Positions 1-10,605 of a DNA stretch of 64,000 nucleotides are shown piece by piece. The position numbers were made by a program, and so were the translations under genes. Source of the DNA: Cottoperca gobio (lineage: Eukaryota; Chordata; Actinopteri; Perciformes; Bovichtidae). Where the stretch lies: NCBI RefSeq assembly GCF_900634415.1, contig NC_041373.1, positions 13,665,817 through 13,729,816 of the forward strand. The letters are read 5' to 3'. The first letter of the stretch is position 1. Each line of letters starts with the position of its first letter. The notes under the pieces are model-generated. The model was not told the origin of the DNA. It saw nothing but the letters and a program-made list of their open reading frames with translations, and ran no database searches.

Positions 1-468
1 ATGACCACTTGCCGTCTCACAGCGTCATACATCTCTCTTCGATGTAACCTTGATGGGAGAGTCCAGCTGTATCCACCCCCTGATCCCCATCCACTGTCAC
101 TGCCACTGTACCCACCGAATCCCACATCTCCTCCAGGGGAGCTGAGCCTCAGCCAGGCCTCTCGAATGCCTTTCCTGGAAGGGGAGAAATCCCCAAGAAG
201 GTCTCTTCTCCTCTGGCTTCTTCCAAGAGTCTCTGGGCTACTCAAAGTCCCATCCTCGTGGTAGATGGGATTTTTGATAGTCAGGGGTTTTTCATCGGAG
301 AGAAAGGTGATGTTGGACTCGGACTTGGGCAGGTTGTTAAGGACCCCTCCGTTGGCAACGCACTGACGATGGGCAGCGATTGCTCGTGTGGCAAAATCTG
401 AGATTAGACGTTGGCGGTCGCTTTCATCCAAACTACCACCACTCCCACCGCCACTGTGGTTTGACCGT
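1..468 (-). CDS. pcdh15: pcdh15 exon E24: cytoplasmic domain (runs off the left edge)
   Basis: Acceptor AG lies at 470-469 after a pyrimidine-containing tract. The first base completes a codon begun in E22 (or in candidate microexon E23), after which about 155 codons stay open to the window edge. The product is hydrophilic: a Gly/Ser linker (HSGGGSGGS), a basic helix-like stretch LISDFATRAIAAHRQC, the segment FLSDEKPLTIKNPIYHED, an Arg-rich RSQRRRD, and a Gly/Ser/Trp-rich GYSGSDSGWGSGGGYSW. The ISDFA..AIA..HRQ and SDEKPL..KNP pieces fit what I recall of the PCDH15 cytoplasmic tail. PCDH15 tails are alternatively spliced (CD1, CD2, CD3 classes); I cannot say which class this exon serves. The plus-strand reading frame over 1-264 is a shadow. 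Confidence 0.85.
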
Positions 469-1410
469 CTGGTACATGCATGGAAGACAATTTGAGAAGA
501 AGAAAAAAAAGGATGGAATGAAGGAATATATTATATAAGAATTACAGATAAAATATGAGAGAGAGGAAGGTTTAGTGAATTGGAAAGATGTAATTATATA
601 AATTGAAGCTAAGTTAAATAGAAGAGGGAGACAGGGACTGAATTAAATTTAAATGAAAGAGCAGTAATGCACAGAATGGTTAAGTAAAGTGTTTTATAAA
701 AGGGGAGAGAAGGATACATAAAGAACGACAGAAAGGCAGATAAAACGTCTGCTAGAGCGGTTTGATAAATCGAAAGAAAGGAGACTTGACATTAGGATAA
801 AAAGATAAATGAGAACAAGGATGAGAGGAAATGGAGGAGGGGTGTTAAAAGAGGTAACAGCATTTTCTTTGTGCTGTTTCTACGAGAGGGGCAAGAGATG
901 GAGCACTAAAAAATAGTCTTGAAACACAAAGGAAATGAATGCAAATAGATTGTATGTACGCTAAAAGGGGTGTGCTACAAAGAAGCTACTGCATCACGAC
1001 TAAACAAAGCCAGATCTGTTTGGGGGAGGGATAGACAACTGAGTCATGGAGTTCTGAGAGGATGCAGATTTCCTCCCAACAAAAGACTGAAGGTGCACTA
1101 ATCTGTGAAATATGTGCTGTACTTTATGACTTTGTAGAAACTCTGCAAACTCTTGGTTATTCATGGCACATGACTGGCTACTTCTACGCTGAGTCAACAC
1201 ATGCTACTTTACCAGAGTTCTAGTTCAACACTGGTCAACCACAATCAACCTTCAGCTACACAACGCTGCTCTCTGATCTACCATGGTGCAACATACCCTG
1301 CACATAAAACAAGATGAGCACGGACACAAACACAAAACTAAGGCAAGGGAATCTGTCACGGCGTAATATCAAACTAGTCAAAGAAGAAATGTTCAGAATC
1401 CTTTACTCAC
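469..1410. other. Intron between E24 and E23
   Basis: About 0.9 kb, purine-rich on the plus strand (many GAGAGG and AAAGG runs at 500-850). I see no gene, RNA or recognisable repeat. The small minus-strand frame around 1000-1200 has no splice context or similarity that I recognise. Confidence 0.6.
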
Positions 1411-1416
1411 TTGTGT
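1411..1416 (-). CDS. pcdh15: Candidate 6-nt microexon E23 (Ile-His-Lys context)
   Basis: On the minus strand the six bases ACACAA sit between an AG (1418-1417) and a near-perfect donor gtgagtaa (from 1410). Six bases keep the frame: E22 ends in AT, so inclusion gives ATA-CAC-AA plus the first A of E24, i.e. Ile-His-Lys, whereas skipping gives Ile directly. As I recall, mammalian PCDH15 has Met-His-Lys right after the conserved LYEELGDSS motif, so a His-Lys pair here is suggestive. The tract upstream is only moderately pyrimidine-rich. The element is too short to prove by eye; a chance AG...GT pairing is the alternative. Confidence 0.4.
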
Positions 1417-2699
1417 CTGTCAGTCGTGGATTAAAGGTGGATGGATGAGAACAAGAGAAGATGGACAGATGAATGATGTTAACATGTTGAAAGTTGTGAA
1501 AGAAAAGAGCTAGAAAAGGTTTCTACAATGTGCCTAATACAATGAAAACCTCGCACATTATAGTACTTCTCAGTGCTGGTCTGGGGTATAGAACTGGCAA
1601 CTTTGAAGTCATAACTCAATCGCCATACGTCTAATAGTTGTCATTATGCTATAACATGAAGAATAGAAAACTGTCTAAGTTGCCTCACATACAGTTTATC
1701 TGACCAGTGATACTGCAGTTTCGACAAATGCATTCATTTTGGACAAAGCATTAGATGTTAAGAGACTGCAGAGTAAAGAACGTAAAGCATTTTATAACAT
1801 AAGGAATTAAAAGATGTTCACCAGATCAGATCATGTATTTGAGTTTTAATCTTTCCTTAGTCCCTTTTCAAAGTAAATGTTGAAATATATAATGTGAATA
1901 TTATCTAGTAATCTTAAAACAATAGTTTTATATAAATGTGAATAATTAGGCTTTATTGTTTTTGTATTTCATACACGGAAGGTTTTTACCATTAAATTGA
2001 ATGGGAGTAATTAACTGAGACAATTATGGAGATAAAACAACAACAAAACTCTTGCAGTTGCCAAGTTAGCTTGAAAACAGCAACTATTCCAGTGAACAAG
2101 TTGGTAAAATAGGAAGGCATATTACACACAGTTAGTTATTGCTGGATGTGACTAATTGCTACACAGCCATGACAAGTCTGTGTAAACTGACAATACTTAA
2201 TGTAAGTTTTAAAAAAACATGCTTCATTTAATGTGCTGCTAATAATAAGTTAAAGAACACTTAATTGAAAAGAGACATTAAAACCCAACTGTCAAGAGAA
2301 CAGCCAAAGGTAATTAAAAGGGAAAAAAAAAGTCTTGAAAATCAGTCTACTGAGCAGTTTGATAATGGACATTAATTATGAATGTGCACACTTTTGCACT
2401 TTTCCAGGTTTTATCCTCTTTAGGGATTATTTAGTCTCTACAAGATTGCAGTGATACATTAACACACCACGACACACACACGCCCAGCATTGCACAAGAA
2501 ATCCCAAACTGCCTACTTTGCAAACACACACACACAAAAGACTGTGCCCACCGCAATTAAACATGCTCTGCAGCTTATCAATAGAATTAATTATCGCCCA
2601 GGGTGGTCTTTATAAATTACAGGCGGCATTTATTTCAATTATCTCATATTGAAGTTCATTTCCGCACACATTTTTCAGAGGATCGCTTGGGCTGGTTAG

Positions 2700-2700
<1 letters not shown>

Positions 2701-2738
<38 letters not shown>
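2701..2738. repeat. (CA)n microsatellite
   Basis: About 19 CA units with a CG interruption at the right end, in the intron between E23 and E22. Confidence 0.95.
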
Positions 2739-3939
2739 CGCGCAGAAGTCCCTTGTTGTCATTTGGTGATAGTTCCTACCATCTTGCATATGAATTGCTC
2801 TCATGTTAATAGGAGCGGGGAGGCATATCAAGGACAGACAGGAAACCGGTGATGCATGTAATGCTGATAAGAGTTCCTCTCAACTTCTTCTTTTGACGCT
2901 CCAGTAAGGAATTATAAATGAACTATCTGTGCAGTGCCTTGAGTGAGTCTGAGTATGTGTGAACTTACTTTAAGATAAAAGTTAAAACAGTGTCTGTTGT
3001 TTGACCAGCGTGTGTCAAACCAGCAGACATTGGCATAAAGGATAAATGAAACAAAATGTGCTAGTAGTTACAGGGGAGTAACTACACTAAGTGGGGATGA
3101 GATTATGACTCACTTGCATGATAATAAAGCAACTTTTTAAACTTTTTAAAGGGCAGCAGAGAGAAGTCAGCACTTATAGGAGTTAAGCTGTAGGTAAAAG
3201 TAATTTCACCATAATCATCAAAAAGCTTATTTATATCGTCTCAATTTGCCGGCCATGTCCACAGCCTGATGATCATTTTGAAAAACAATTGCTCGCAAAG
3301 CAAACACTCAATAAACGGATATTGCAATCTGCGGCTGCGAAGGCTGATCAAGAAAAAAGGTCATTCTTAGAGGATACATTGGGAGGACTTTTATTTTTTT
3401 ACAGCGGTATTGAAAATCACCGATCAATGAAAATCCTCAAGTGAAATTGAGAGACCGAATGTCGGGCAGATTGTTGACCTTCATTTTTATCTTTTGTATA
3501 GTGAGGACATTGGTATGCATTACAAAACGGAAATGGACAAGGAAAGAGATGAATGCCAGCTGAACTTGAAGTGAAGATGAAATTGCAGGGTTTATCTGTG
3601 ACGACTGTTAATGCGTTCAAGAATCTGAGATTTGTTTGACGCTAGTTTGAAGTGGGGCTACAAGGCTCCGGTTAATATGGTCTCTACATAATGTCAGTTC
3701 TTTTGGCCACTGCAACGTGTGAAAGTATTGAAAGAAATGTCCCGAGATCACAAATAAAACTTCTTTCACATCAGCCTCAAAGCTTACGAGTGACTCAAGT
3801 ATCACGAACCAAGAAGTATCATCTCCGGTGAGTGTGTGCGTTCGAGTTGCTGTCCCTGGTCAGTGAAGATCTTAGCACGCTTTAATCCGACTTCAAAGAC
3901 AGTTGATGTAGAATTTACTTAAACTTTTCAATAAATACT

Positions 3940-4166
3940 TTAAGCAAGTAACACCTGTATTGTTTTGAAACGCTGCGCTTTAGCACCTGTCTCTTTAAGC
4001 CCACTCCCAGAGAAGCAGAGTCTGCTCTCATTAGTTTGAGAGAGATACTCGGATGGGGGTCGGTATATATTCTAATAAGCCTGAATGTGACATTGGAAGA
4101 GGAGCCAGATCTGAATGCACAAGCACTGGAAAAGTGAGTTTTTTTCTTCATGTGTCCCCTTTAAGT
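3940..4166 (-). repeat. Interspersed repeat, probable fish DNA-element fragment
   Basis: Read on the minus strand, the segment begins near TTAAAGGGGACACATGAAG and contains a stretch related to a box I recognise from fish repeats (a CTGCTCTG-type box beside a TTAAAGAGACAGG-like box). I recall TTAAAGGGGACA-type ends as a frequent fish interspersed repeat. No target-site duplication could be fixed, so family and ends are uncertain. Confidence 0.4.
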
Positions 4167-4802
4167 AAATTGTATTTAAACTGTATTAGAGTCTTTGTTT
4201 TCCTTCTTTCTTGTCCTCTCGCAAACTAGCGTTTGGTTGTGAGTGTTGGTCCCTGGTCCTGTGACCTTGTACATTATGTGTGACATTGTATGACCTTTTC
4301 AAAAAACTCTACTTTAGTGTGAAGAAGCTTTCCTGTTTTGGATACCAGGAAAACGTCTTCCTACTGAAGTAGAGTTTAAGAAAAGGATGTCACAAATCTA
4401 TCCAAGAAACATGTTTTTAAACTGAAACACAACTGAAGTTTCTTCTTCTTTAATGTTGCTCATTGTTTATGCCTATTTTCCCCTTTACTTCCAGTTATTT
4501 GGTGATATTTTTATATCATTGTCTTCTCATTTTTATTGCATTAAAGACATGAAATTGGGAAAATATAAATGTGAATATTGGCTTTGGCAGGCAGTATAGA
4601 AGTATTTTCCATAGTGATAGTACAAAACACAGGGAGATGTAATGTTATGCGGCTGACTGCATGTGTGGATACCACGAAGCTCTCAAAACAGGAAAAGGAA
4701 AATTGCCAAAGTATGAAGCTGAAGCTTAACAGCCATGAACACGTCAGTTAATGTCTCTGCTTTGGCTCATTAATGCAAATGCCACTTTCACACTTCACTT
4801 AC

Positions 4803-4913
4803 ATGGCGTTGTCACCAAGCTCTTCGTACAGGTTGTTGGCAGTGCCTCCCCCAGGTTTGCCTGTTGGCAGGGCCATCTGGATACGGGCTGTTTTGGCACA
4901 CTCTGCCTGGCGT
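4803..4913 (-). CDS. pcdh15: pcdh15 exon E22: juxtamembrane cytoplasmic segment
   Basis: Acceptor AG at 4915-4914 (after ctctctgctgtgtcc) and donor gtaagtga from 4802. It starts with one base completing the codon split from the 9-nt microexon, then reads RQAECAKTARIQMALP, a Gly-rich TGKPGGGTANN, and LYEELGDNA, ending in AT (phase 2). The RQAEC.KTARIQ and LYEELGD motifs are strongly conserved in vertebrate PCDH15 just inside the membrane. The proline-rich insert that I recall from mammals between these motifs is replaced here by a short Gly-rich linker. Confidence 0.95.
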
Positions 4914-5900
4914 CTGGACACAGCAGAGAGGAAACACACACACGCAGTTAGTCATCAAAAGTTAAGAGCAACATCCCAAACTCAGAAAGTAGTGAGACGG
5001 TAGTAATCAGGTCATCGGGGCTTAAAGTACATCCAACTCTGACAATTCTTAACCATTAGATGAAGTACAATGACATTTTGTAAAGACATAGATGTTCGCA
5101 GAGGATGGAGCTCACTGACATTTTCTCTGGCACCACAATGAGGTTGACATTTATTTTCTTCTTCTTGTTTAATAAAATGTCTCAACAAGTGTTGGATGGA
5201 GTAACTTACACTGTTGTACACACACAGGATGAATTTGTAATTTTCCTCTACAGGTTAAATCATTTAGTAGTATATAGTATTCCCATCGGTCTCTGCACTT
5301 TATTGCTAATTAGTATCTCCAAATAGCAAATGTTAGCATGCTGACACAAGACACAAGACATTTGACCTGCTAAACTGCAGCCTGGTAGCGTCGTCAGTGT
5401 GAGCAGTGTTAGCGTTAGCATTTAGCACAGCCACACAGAGCTACTAGCATGAGTGTCGACTGAGTGGTATCCTGAATATTTGTGCCCCTCGTTCTTGACT
5501 TGAAACACTATATGTGTGTGTGTGTGTGTATAAAATTAAGATTCATGGGTCAAATTGTAAAATGCGCCTCCCTACATGACAGACATAAAACATACGGTGA
5601 AGAGTGTTAATTGTGACCAACAGTGGAAATTGACACATTGAATTTCCTTTCAACTGGCATTGGTTATTCTTGCCCAGTCGACCTGGACTCCTCCGTGACC
5701 ACGCACACACACATTCCAATAAAAGCATCAGTGATGGACGTTTACTGAGTCCGTGTTTTGATTGTCTGCTGTCCTCTCCGTTTCCCCCGCCCCTCCCGAT
5801 CTCATCCATTTTTATTGTACAATGAAAGTCAACACATTAATCACAATGAGACGGGAACGACGTTAATATTTTTGCATGTGATTATGAAAGCCGTACTCAC
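4914..5900. other. Intron between E22 and E21
   Basis: About 1 kb. It holds a TTAGCATG-type fish repeat fragment (5323-5470) and a short TG run (5511-5529). No gene seen; the open frames on both strands are unremarkable. Confidence 0.6.
5323..5470 (+). repeat. Fragment of a TTAGCATG-rich fish interspersed repeat
   Basis: It has the clustered motif set GCAAATGTTAGCATGCTGAC, GTTAGCGTTAGCATTTAGCA and CACACAGAGCTACTAGCATG, which I recognise as a very common repeat of percomorph fish. Other fragments with the same or allied motifs are at 40390-41060. It is degraded and has no visible ends. Confidence 0.6.
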
Positions 5901-5909
5901 TCCTTGAAT
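5901..5909 (-). CDS. pcdh15: pcdh15 exon E21: 9-nt microexon (Gln-Phe-Lys-Glu junction)
   Basis: The nine bases ATTCAAGGA lie between AG (5911-5910, after atcaccacc) and a strong donor gtgagtac (from 5900). E20 ends in CA (phase 2) and E22 begins with A, so inclusion yields CAA-TTC-AAG-GAA, i.e. Gln-Phe-Lys-Glu, completing the juxtamembrane sequence as ITYKQFKERQAEC. This matches the Q-F-K-x-R-Q-A-E-C block of vertebrate PCDH15. Skipping would stay in frame but delete Phe-Lys-Glu from a conserved site right after the membrane helix. It is far below the length that gene finders normally report. Confidence 0.9.
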
Positions 5910-6205
5910 CTGGTGGTGATAGACGTGGCAGACGAGAGAAAGAGAGGGAAAGATTAGTGATTATTAGAACCATAAATCCCACAGTACATCTTGTTAGCCA
6001 GGTTTACTTATTGTAATTTGCAACACAGTTGGACAATTGGTCTTCATTACAGTAATTTAGCAACCGAGACGAATGATTATTATACCGATGATTACTGCTC
6101 TGTTTTCCTTTCTTCAAATCTCCTCTCCTTTTGTCCTCCTCAGTCTGTTGTATCTCTCTTTCTCAGCAGGATGAGAAGCACTCTCCAAAATGCACTGATC
6201 CAATT

Positions 6206-6279
<74 letters not shown>

Positions 6280-7211
6280 GGAGACGGCTGAAATTAATAG
6301 CCTTTCATGGTGGTTAGCTAAACAAACTATTAGAATTGACACTGTGGGACAGGCTGCCATGCTGAATCATCTAGGGAAGTGACTGGCCCAGGTGATACAA
6401 TGATAAATGCTGCTAGAGGACATCCCGTGGGAGAGACTGTCAGCTTTGTCTGTTTTTCTGACTGTCTGCACTCTTCTAAAAAAGATTTTCATATGTTTTC
6501 TAAATGATTTGTTATCTTTGTCGGCGTTCCTATTTAAAGTCAAATCCTCCTTTTTTTAGAACGACATGTTCTGAGCAGTTCATACATTATAATTTAGCAG
6601 TGCCACGTTGATGTTGAAGTCGATGGTTTCATTTCCGGCACGATCACATCACAGGCTGGAACGCCGAACACAGAAATATGTTGGAATGCAAAATACGTAA
6701 TGGCTGCCTATGGGGTTCACACAATGATACCACACACAAAGGCATTTAAGAGAAGTAATTATGGACATGGAGTGTAAAGACGACACATTTGTTCCATTTC
6801 TCAAAACTCTTCCAGTGGCGGCGAGCTGCAAGCCAATGTGTTCCTAGTGAGGATGGAAAGGCTCAGTTATTTCCTCAAACAGTTAAGACACTATTGTTTT
6901 TGAGTAAATGTTACTATTGCATTTGTTTGGCACTATTTTCAGCTGCGGATGAATACACATTTGGTGAAATAGTGAGAGTTTATGACAGTAGCATGTAGGA
7001 TTGATTTAAAATAAACTACAGTCCTTGTTCATTCATGAGTGCAAAGGTGTGGAAGAAATTATGGGTTTTCAAATTTTATTTTGATAACAATGGAGGTGTA
7101 TGGTTCAAAGGAATAAGCCATCAGGCTCTTTCATTCTACGTGTCCGTGACTTAAGTGCCATTTTTATTCCAAAACTGTGAAGACGCTACACGTGATACGC
7201 ATCATACTCAC
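5910..7211. other. Intron between E21 and E20
   Basis: About 1.3 kb. It holds a (TG)n run of about 33 units at 6212-6277 that creates spurious Cys-Val reading frames on the plus strand. Nothing else recognised. Confidence 0.6.
6212..6277. repeat. (TG)n microsatellite
   Basis: Uninterrupted run of about 33 TG units on the plus strand, in the intron upstream of the 9-nt microexon. Confidence 0.97.
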
Positions 7212-7430
7212 TGTTTGTAGGTTATAATGACGATCAGTATGGCGGGGACGCAGCAGACGATGATAATAACTGCCAGAGCCAACAGCGCCCCCTCTGTGTA
7301 GCCCACCGTCTGCATAGCTTTCTTCCCGCTGGTCACCACTTCAGGGGTTCTGATCTCTAGAATCCGTCCACCAGGAGGGAGGAAGGGCTGGAACTCTTTG
7401 TTGATGTCCAAGAGTTTACCATCAAGAAAC
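7212..7430 (-). CDS. pcdh15: pcdh15 exon E20: end of MAD12 and transmembrane helix
   Basis: Acceptor AG at 7432-7431, donor gtgagtat from 7211; enters with one base and exits in phase 2 (CA). It starts KFLDGKLLDINKEFQPF, continues GGRILEIRTPEVV, then YTEGALLALAVIIIVCC followed by VPAILIVIITYK. The hydrophobic run of about 23 residues is the single transmembrane helix, with the Cys-Cys pair typical of PCDH15. In the family this membrane-proximal part contacts LHFPL5 and TMIE and sits beside TMC1/2 in hair-cell transduction complexes. It is the strongest single identifier of the gene in the window. Confidence 0.97.
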
Positions 7431-7730
7431 CTTGGGGTTAGAAACGCAATGATGTAGCCGACAACATGCATCAAGCAAGCGTTAATGTGAAGTGCTTCAG
7501 GCACGTCCAGCTGGGAGGAGACCCCGGGGAAGACATTATATCTCCTCACTGGCCTGGGAACCCACTTCTGTTTACTACAAACTAAAAAGATTGGCCAGTT
7601 ACATGACTTCATTGCGATGTGATTCAGGTTAGGTCCTGTCCCAATGTATGATATAAAGACTTTGGAGAGCTGCCATTTTACTTTTCATGGATGAAGTAAA
7701 GTACATTGCATTTGTTGGTAAAGTTCTTAC
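7431..7730. other. Intron between E20 and E19
   Basis: 300 bp, no repeat or RNA feature seen. Confidence 0.7.
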
Positions 7731-7907
7731 TTGTAGAGCTCCTGTCTAGATACGGCTCTATTTGTCAGGGGGTCGATGGCGTAAATCATGAGGTCCGACT
7801 TGGTGTAGTCTTCCTGCTCCATTCCTTCACCATGGCGATAGGGCCCGATGGTTTCCACTACAACCTTGGCGCCCGGTATCTGTTCCTGGACGTAGCGCTC
7901 CAAAATG
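7731..7907 (-). CDS. pcdh15: pcdh15 exon E19: membrane-adjacent domain MAD12 (PICA)
   Basis: Acceptor AG at 7909-7908 (tttaatcctcag), donor gtaagaac from 7730; one base completes a Ser codon from E18 and it exits in phase 2 (AA of Lys). It reads SILERYVQEQIPGAKVVVE, then IGPYRHGEGMEQEDYTKSDL, then MIYAIDPLTNRAVSRQELYK. This is the ferredoxin-like membrane-adjacent domain; in mammalian structures EC11 plus this domain make a dimer interface at the tip-link base. The VQEQIPGAKVVVE and YAIDP.TNRA motifs are nearly identical to mammalian PCDH15. Confidence 0.96.
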
Positions 7908-8044
7908 CTGAGGATTAAATGATGGATTTTAACGACAAATTAACGTACACATATAGAAACATACACCTCTGTGGACACAAGCACATACTTATAAGACTCC
8001 ACACACACTAAACCTGGGAAATGTCCCCCTAAGGTTTGTCACAT

Positions 8045-8093
<49 letters not shown>

Positions 8094-9452
8094 ACAGAGA
8101 CAGAGAACAGAGAAACGATTTTAAATGAGTATTTTAAAACCTCATTATCAAGTTGTGCGAAACTATCATAGCATATACTAAATAATGCAGTTTGTTTTTA
8201 GTATTAACATCTTTCTTCAAATGAATGAAAACACATTTGGCAGACTGTGGAGGAGGAGACGATATTACTTGATGAGAACAAATTCCTCAAAAAGGGCTGA
8301 GCTGCAGCTGAATGTCAGAGTATCTCACATGTAAGCTGCCACTGTGGCGTTGATAAGGTCATTTTTTTTTTTCAGACCTTGAGCCCCAAATGTTTTGAAC
8401 GTCGCAAGGAATATCTTAAATATTGTGTGTTGACTTCAAGAGACCGAGGATGAGGGAGGACTACAAAAGGAGCCCGTACTCATATTAGGTCCCGTGTATT
8501 AATCCGTGCATTCTCTTGGACATTGTGAAACTTTAAGATTATGTCCTTGCAAGTGTGTTTTCTTCCTCTTCCTGCGCTGCCTATTATTCGTTATGTATAT
8601 GCAAATACACTTAAACTTAATGAGCCAACTGGTGAAGCATATGTTCCAATAGCAGGTAACAAATCAACATGGTGGAAGTTTCTCCTACAAAACTTTCCTA
8701 GAACGATATGTCCTCATATTCAAACACAAGTATATCTTTAGTGCCCTTAAACCTCGATACCGACGACATGCATGTCAAATATTAAGATGAACTACATCTG
8801 TAACCACAGCTTTGGTTTTATTATTACATTAAAAAGGGACATTGTTAGCGCTGTTAACGGTGGTCTAGCTGTGGCGCCTGCTATAGTCCCAGTGTGGGTT
8901 GGAGTTCAACAAAAGCACTTGAAGCTCCATTCTTACTAGGACACTTCATTATATGATAAAAACACTATTTTTAAACACTACTTTTTTGTGCTCTTTATCA
9001 AGTGTTGTTGATTTCCCCATGGTAGCAATTACAGCTTCACTCCTCTCTTTGGAGAGACACCATAACAAAGTCAATATAGAAGAGCCACTGAATTTCAATA
9101 CTGCATGCCTCAAAATACACCCACTGTAATACGAAACCTTTCAGCTATTACTCACTTTTTAGGCTGTGAGCGACAATGTAAATATGGACAGCACGGTTTG
9201 TTTTTCACCTATATTCTACAACATGACTTATTCAGAGGGATTATAATATAAGAGGAGAGCGGTCAACTGTCTATCAGGGTCGAACAATAAACACTTTGTT
9301 CAGAGACGTAGAAGGGAAGTTTCTTCAATGTTAAAGACACTTTTTTAAGTTTGTTTCTCATATCTCCAATCCACATACAGTGCAGGCAGCTTAATGACGT
9401 ATTAGTATATTATATAAAACAAACAAACACATACAGTATTAAGTGAAGTTAC
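7908..9452. other. Intron between E19 and E18
   Basis: About 1.5 kb. It contains a (TG)n tract at 8051-8091 and a short poly-T (about 8364-8373); the rest is AT-rich without a recognised feature. Confidence 0.6.
8051..8091. repeat. (TG)n microsatellite
   Basis: About 20 TG units on the plus strand in the intron between E19 and E18. Confidence 0.96.
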
Positions 9453-9541
9453 CTGAGTAGCTTGTCTTTGTTTTTCTCCACATAAGTTGGAGGAACGTTT
9501 GATACGACCACCTGCATGTCCAGCTGGTTCACGACTGACAC
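9453..9541 (-). CDS. pcdh15: pcdh15 exon E18: EC11 end to MAD12 start
   Basis: Acceptor AG at 9543-9542, donor gtaacttc from 9452; starts phase 0, ends phase 2. It reads VSVVNQLDMQVVVSNVPPTY followed by VEKNKDKLL and a split Arg/Ser codon. VNQLDMQV and SNVPPT are family-specific: they replace the usual calcium-binding DxNDN linker at the end of the last cadherin repeat. The Lys-rich stretch corresponds to the start of MAD12. Confidence 0.94.
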
Positions 9542-9806
9542 CTACGCCAAAGAAAGAAATGCAAATAAATCTCATTTCTGCATTTAAACAACATATGCAT
9601 ATTTGCATTGGAAACAATAACATTTCTAAACTCAACTTCAAGTTTGTGACTGTTTGAGTTAGTTTTCACGTTTTGTATCTGCATCAAGGGCATTCATGGA
9701 GACAAATAAATCTCCTTTCGTTAAATGTGTGTTAAGGAAAATGTGAAAGATAAATAAAAAGATTATTAACCTGCCACCAACGTCAAAAAAGAATAAATAT
9801 ACTTAC

Positions 9807-10040
9807 CACTATCTCCGCCTTGCTGCTGTGTCCTTGCCCATAGTTGTCTGTAGCAACCACCTCGAACTTAAAATACGACCGCCTCATGTTGCGGTATATG
9901 ATTGCCGTCTTCACCACGCCGCTGTATGGTTCGATGATGAAGCCGTCTTTGCTATCTTTGGTGGTTTTTTTACCGGCAAGAGGGGGAACGATCAGCCGGT
10001 ACATCATAGAGCTGTAGTTACCGGTGTCTTTGTCCAGAGC
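9807..10040 (-). CDS. pcdh15: pcdh15 exon E17: cadherin repeat EC11 core
   Basis: Acceptor AG at 10042-10041 directly after a poly-pyrimidine run (an A-run on plus), donor gtaagtat from 9806; phase 0 to 0, 78 codons. It contains ALDKDTGNYSSMMYRLIVPP, a Lys-rich loop (AGKKTTKDSKD), DGFIIEPYSGVVKTA, and NMRRSYFKFEVVATDNYGQG. The DKDTGNYS and MRRSYFKF.V.ATD motifs are PCDH15-specific. The loop is longer and more basic than the mammalian IIPPIKEGKEG segment as I recall it. Confidence 0.96.
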
Positions 10041-10229
10041 CTGTGAGAAAAAAAAAAAAATCACGACACCGTGTCATTATACTAATCATCGTCGTGACGC
10101 CGCCACAGTATCATCATCACCATAATCACCAGTATAATAAAATGTCATCATCATCAACACAAACACTGTTATCAAGTCATTGTTTGCCATTATTAAAATA
10201 ATCAATTCTATTATATGTTCTGTGATGAT

Positions 10230-10425
10230 TATCATCATGATAGTGAGCCCACCCCCTCGTCTGATTCCAGGTGTTTGAGCAGCTCTGCCATGTATATTGA
10301 TTAGTTCAGGACTGATGTCCTATCTTGTATTTGTCACTCATCAAAAGGCCATATAGCGTCTTTGAGTTTCTAGAAAAGCACTACACAAATCTAATGTATT
10401 ATTATTATTATTATTATTATTATTT
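10230..10425 (+). mobile_element. LINE (L2-like) 3' tail
   Basis: The segment ends GTCTTTGAGTTTCTAGAAAA followed by an AGCACTACACAAAT box and an (ATT)n tail. Fish L2-type retrotransposons commonly end with 'gtctttgag..agaaaagcgctatataaat' followed by a short simple repeat. Only the 3' end remains; no coding part seen. Confidence 0.6.
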
Positions 10426-10574
10426 TTCTCGTCACTAAACCTGATCTGTTTGTTTGTGCTGTTTGATGTAGTACTGGGAATCAACAGTAGGGGGTAAAGT
10501 GGTGCTTTGAGCTGCATGCAGGTCTATTCATCTGCTCTGTCATTCTGGCAAACTATCAAGTCTCTCCCTCATTC

Positions 10575-10605
<31 letters not shown>

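Larger units (their letters stand above)
1417..4802. other. Intron between E23 and E22
   Basis: About 3.4 kb, AT-rich. It holds a (CA)n tract at 2701-2738 with CG-interrupted edges and a repeat-like block at 3940-4166 (separate entry). Nothing else is recognised; short open frames here have no cadherin similarity or splice context. Confidence 0.6.

Noticed and set aside
6131..6382. Plus-strand frames rich in Cys-Val or Thr-His repeats, here and at every TG/CA tract
   Set aside because: They are translations of dinucleotide microsatellites, open by composition, with no splice context or homology.
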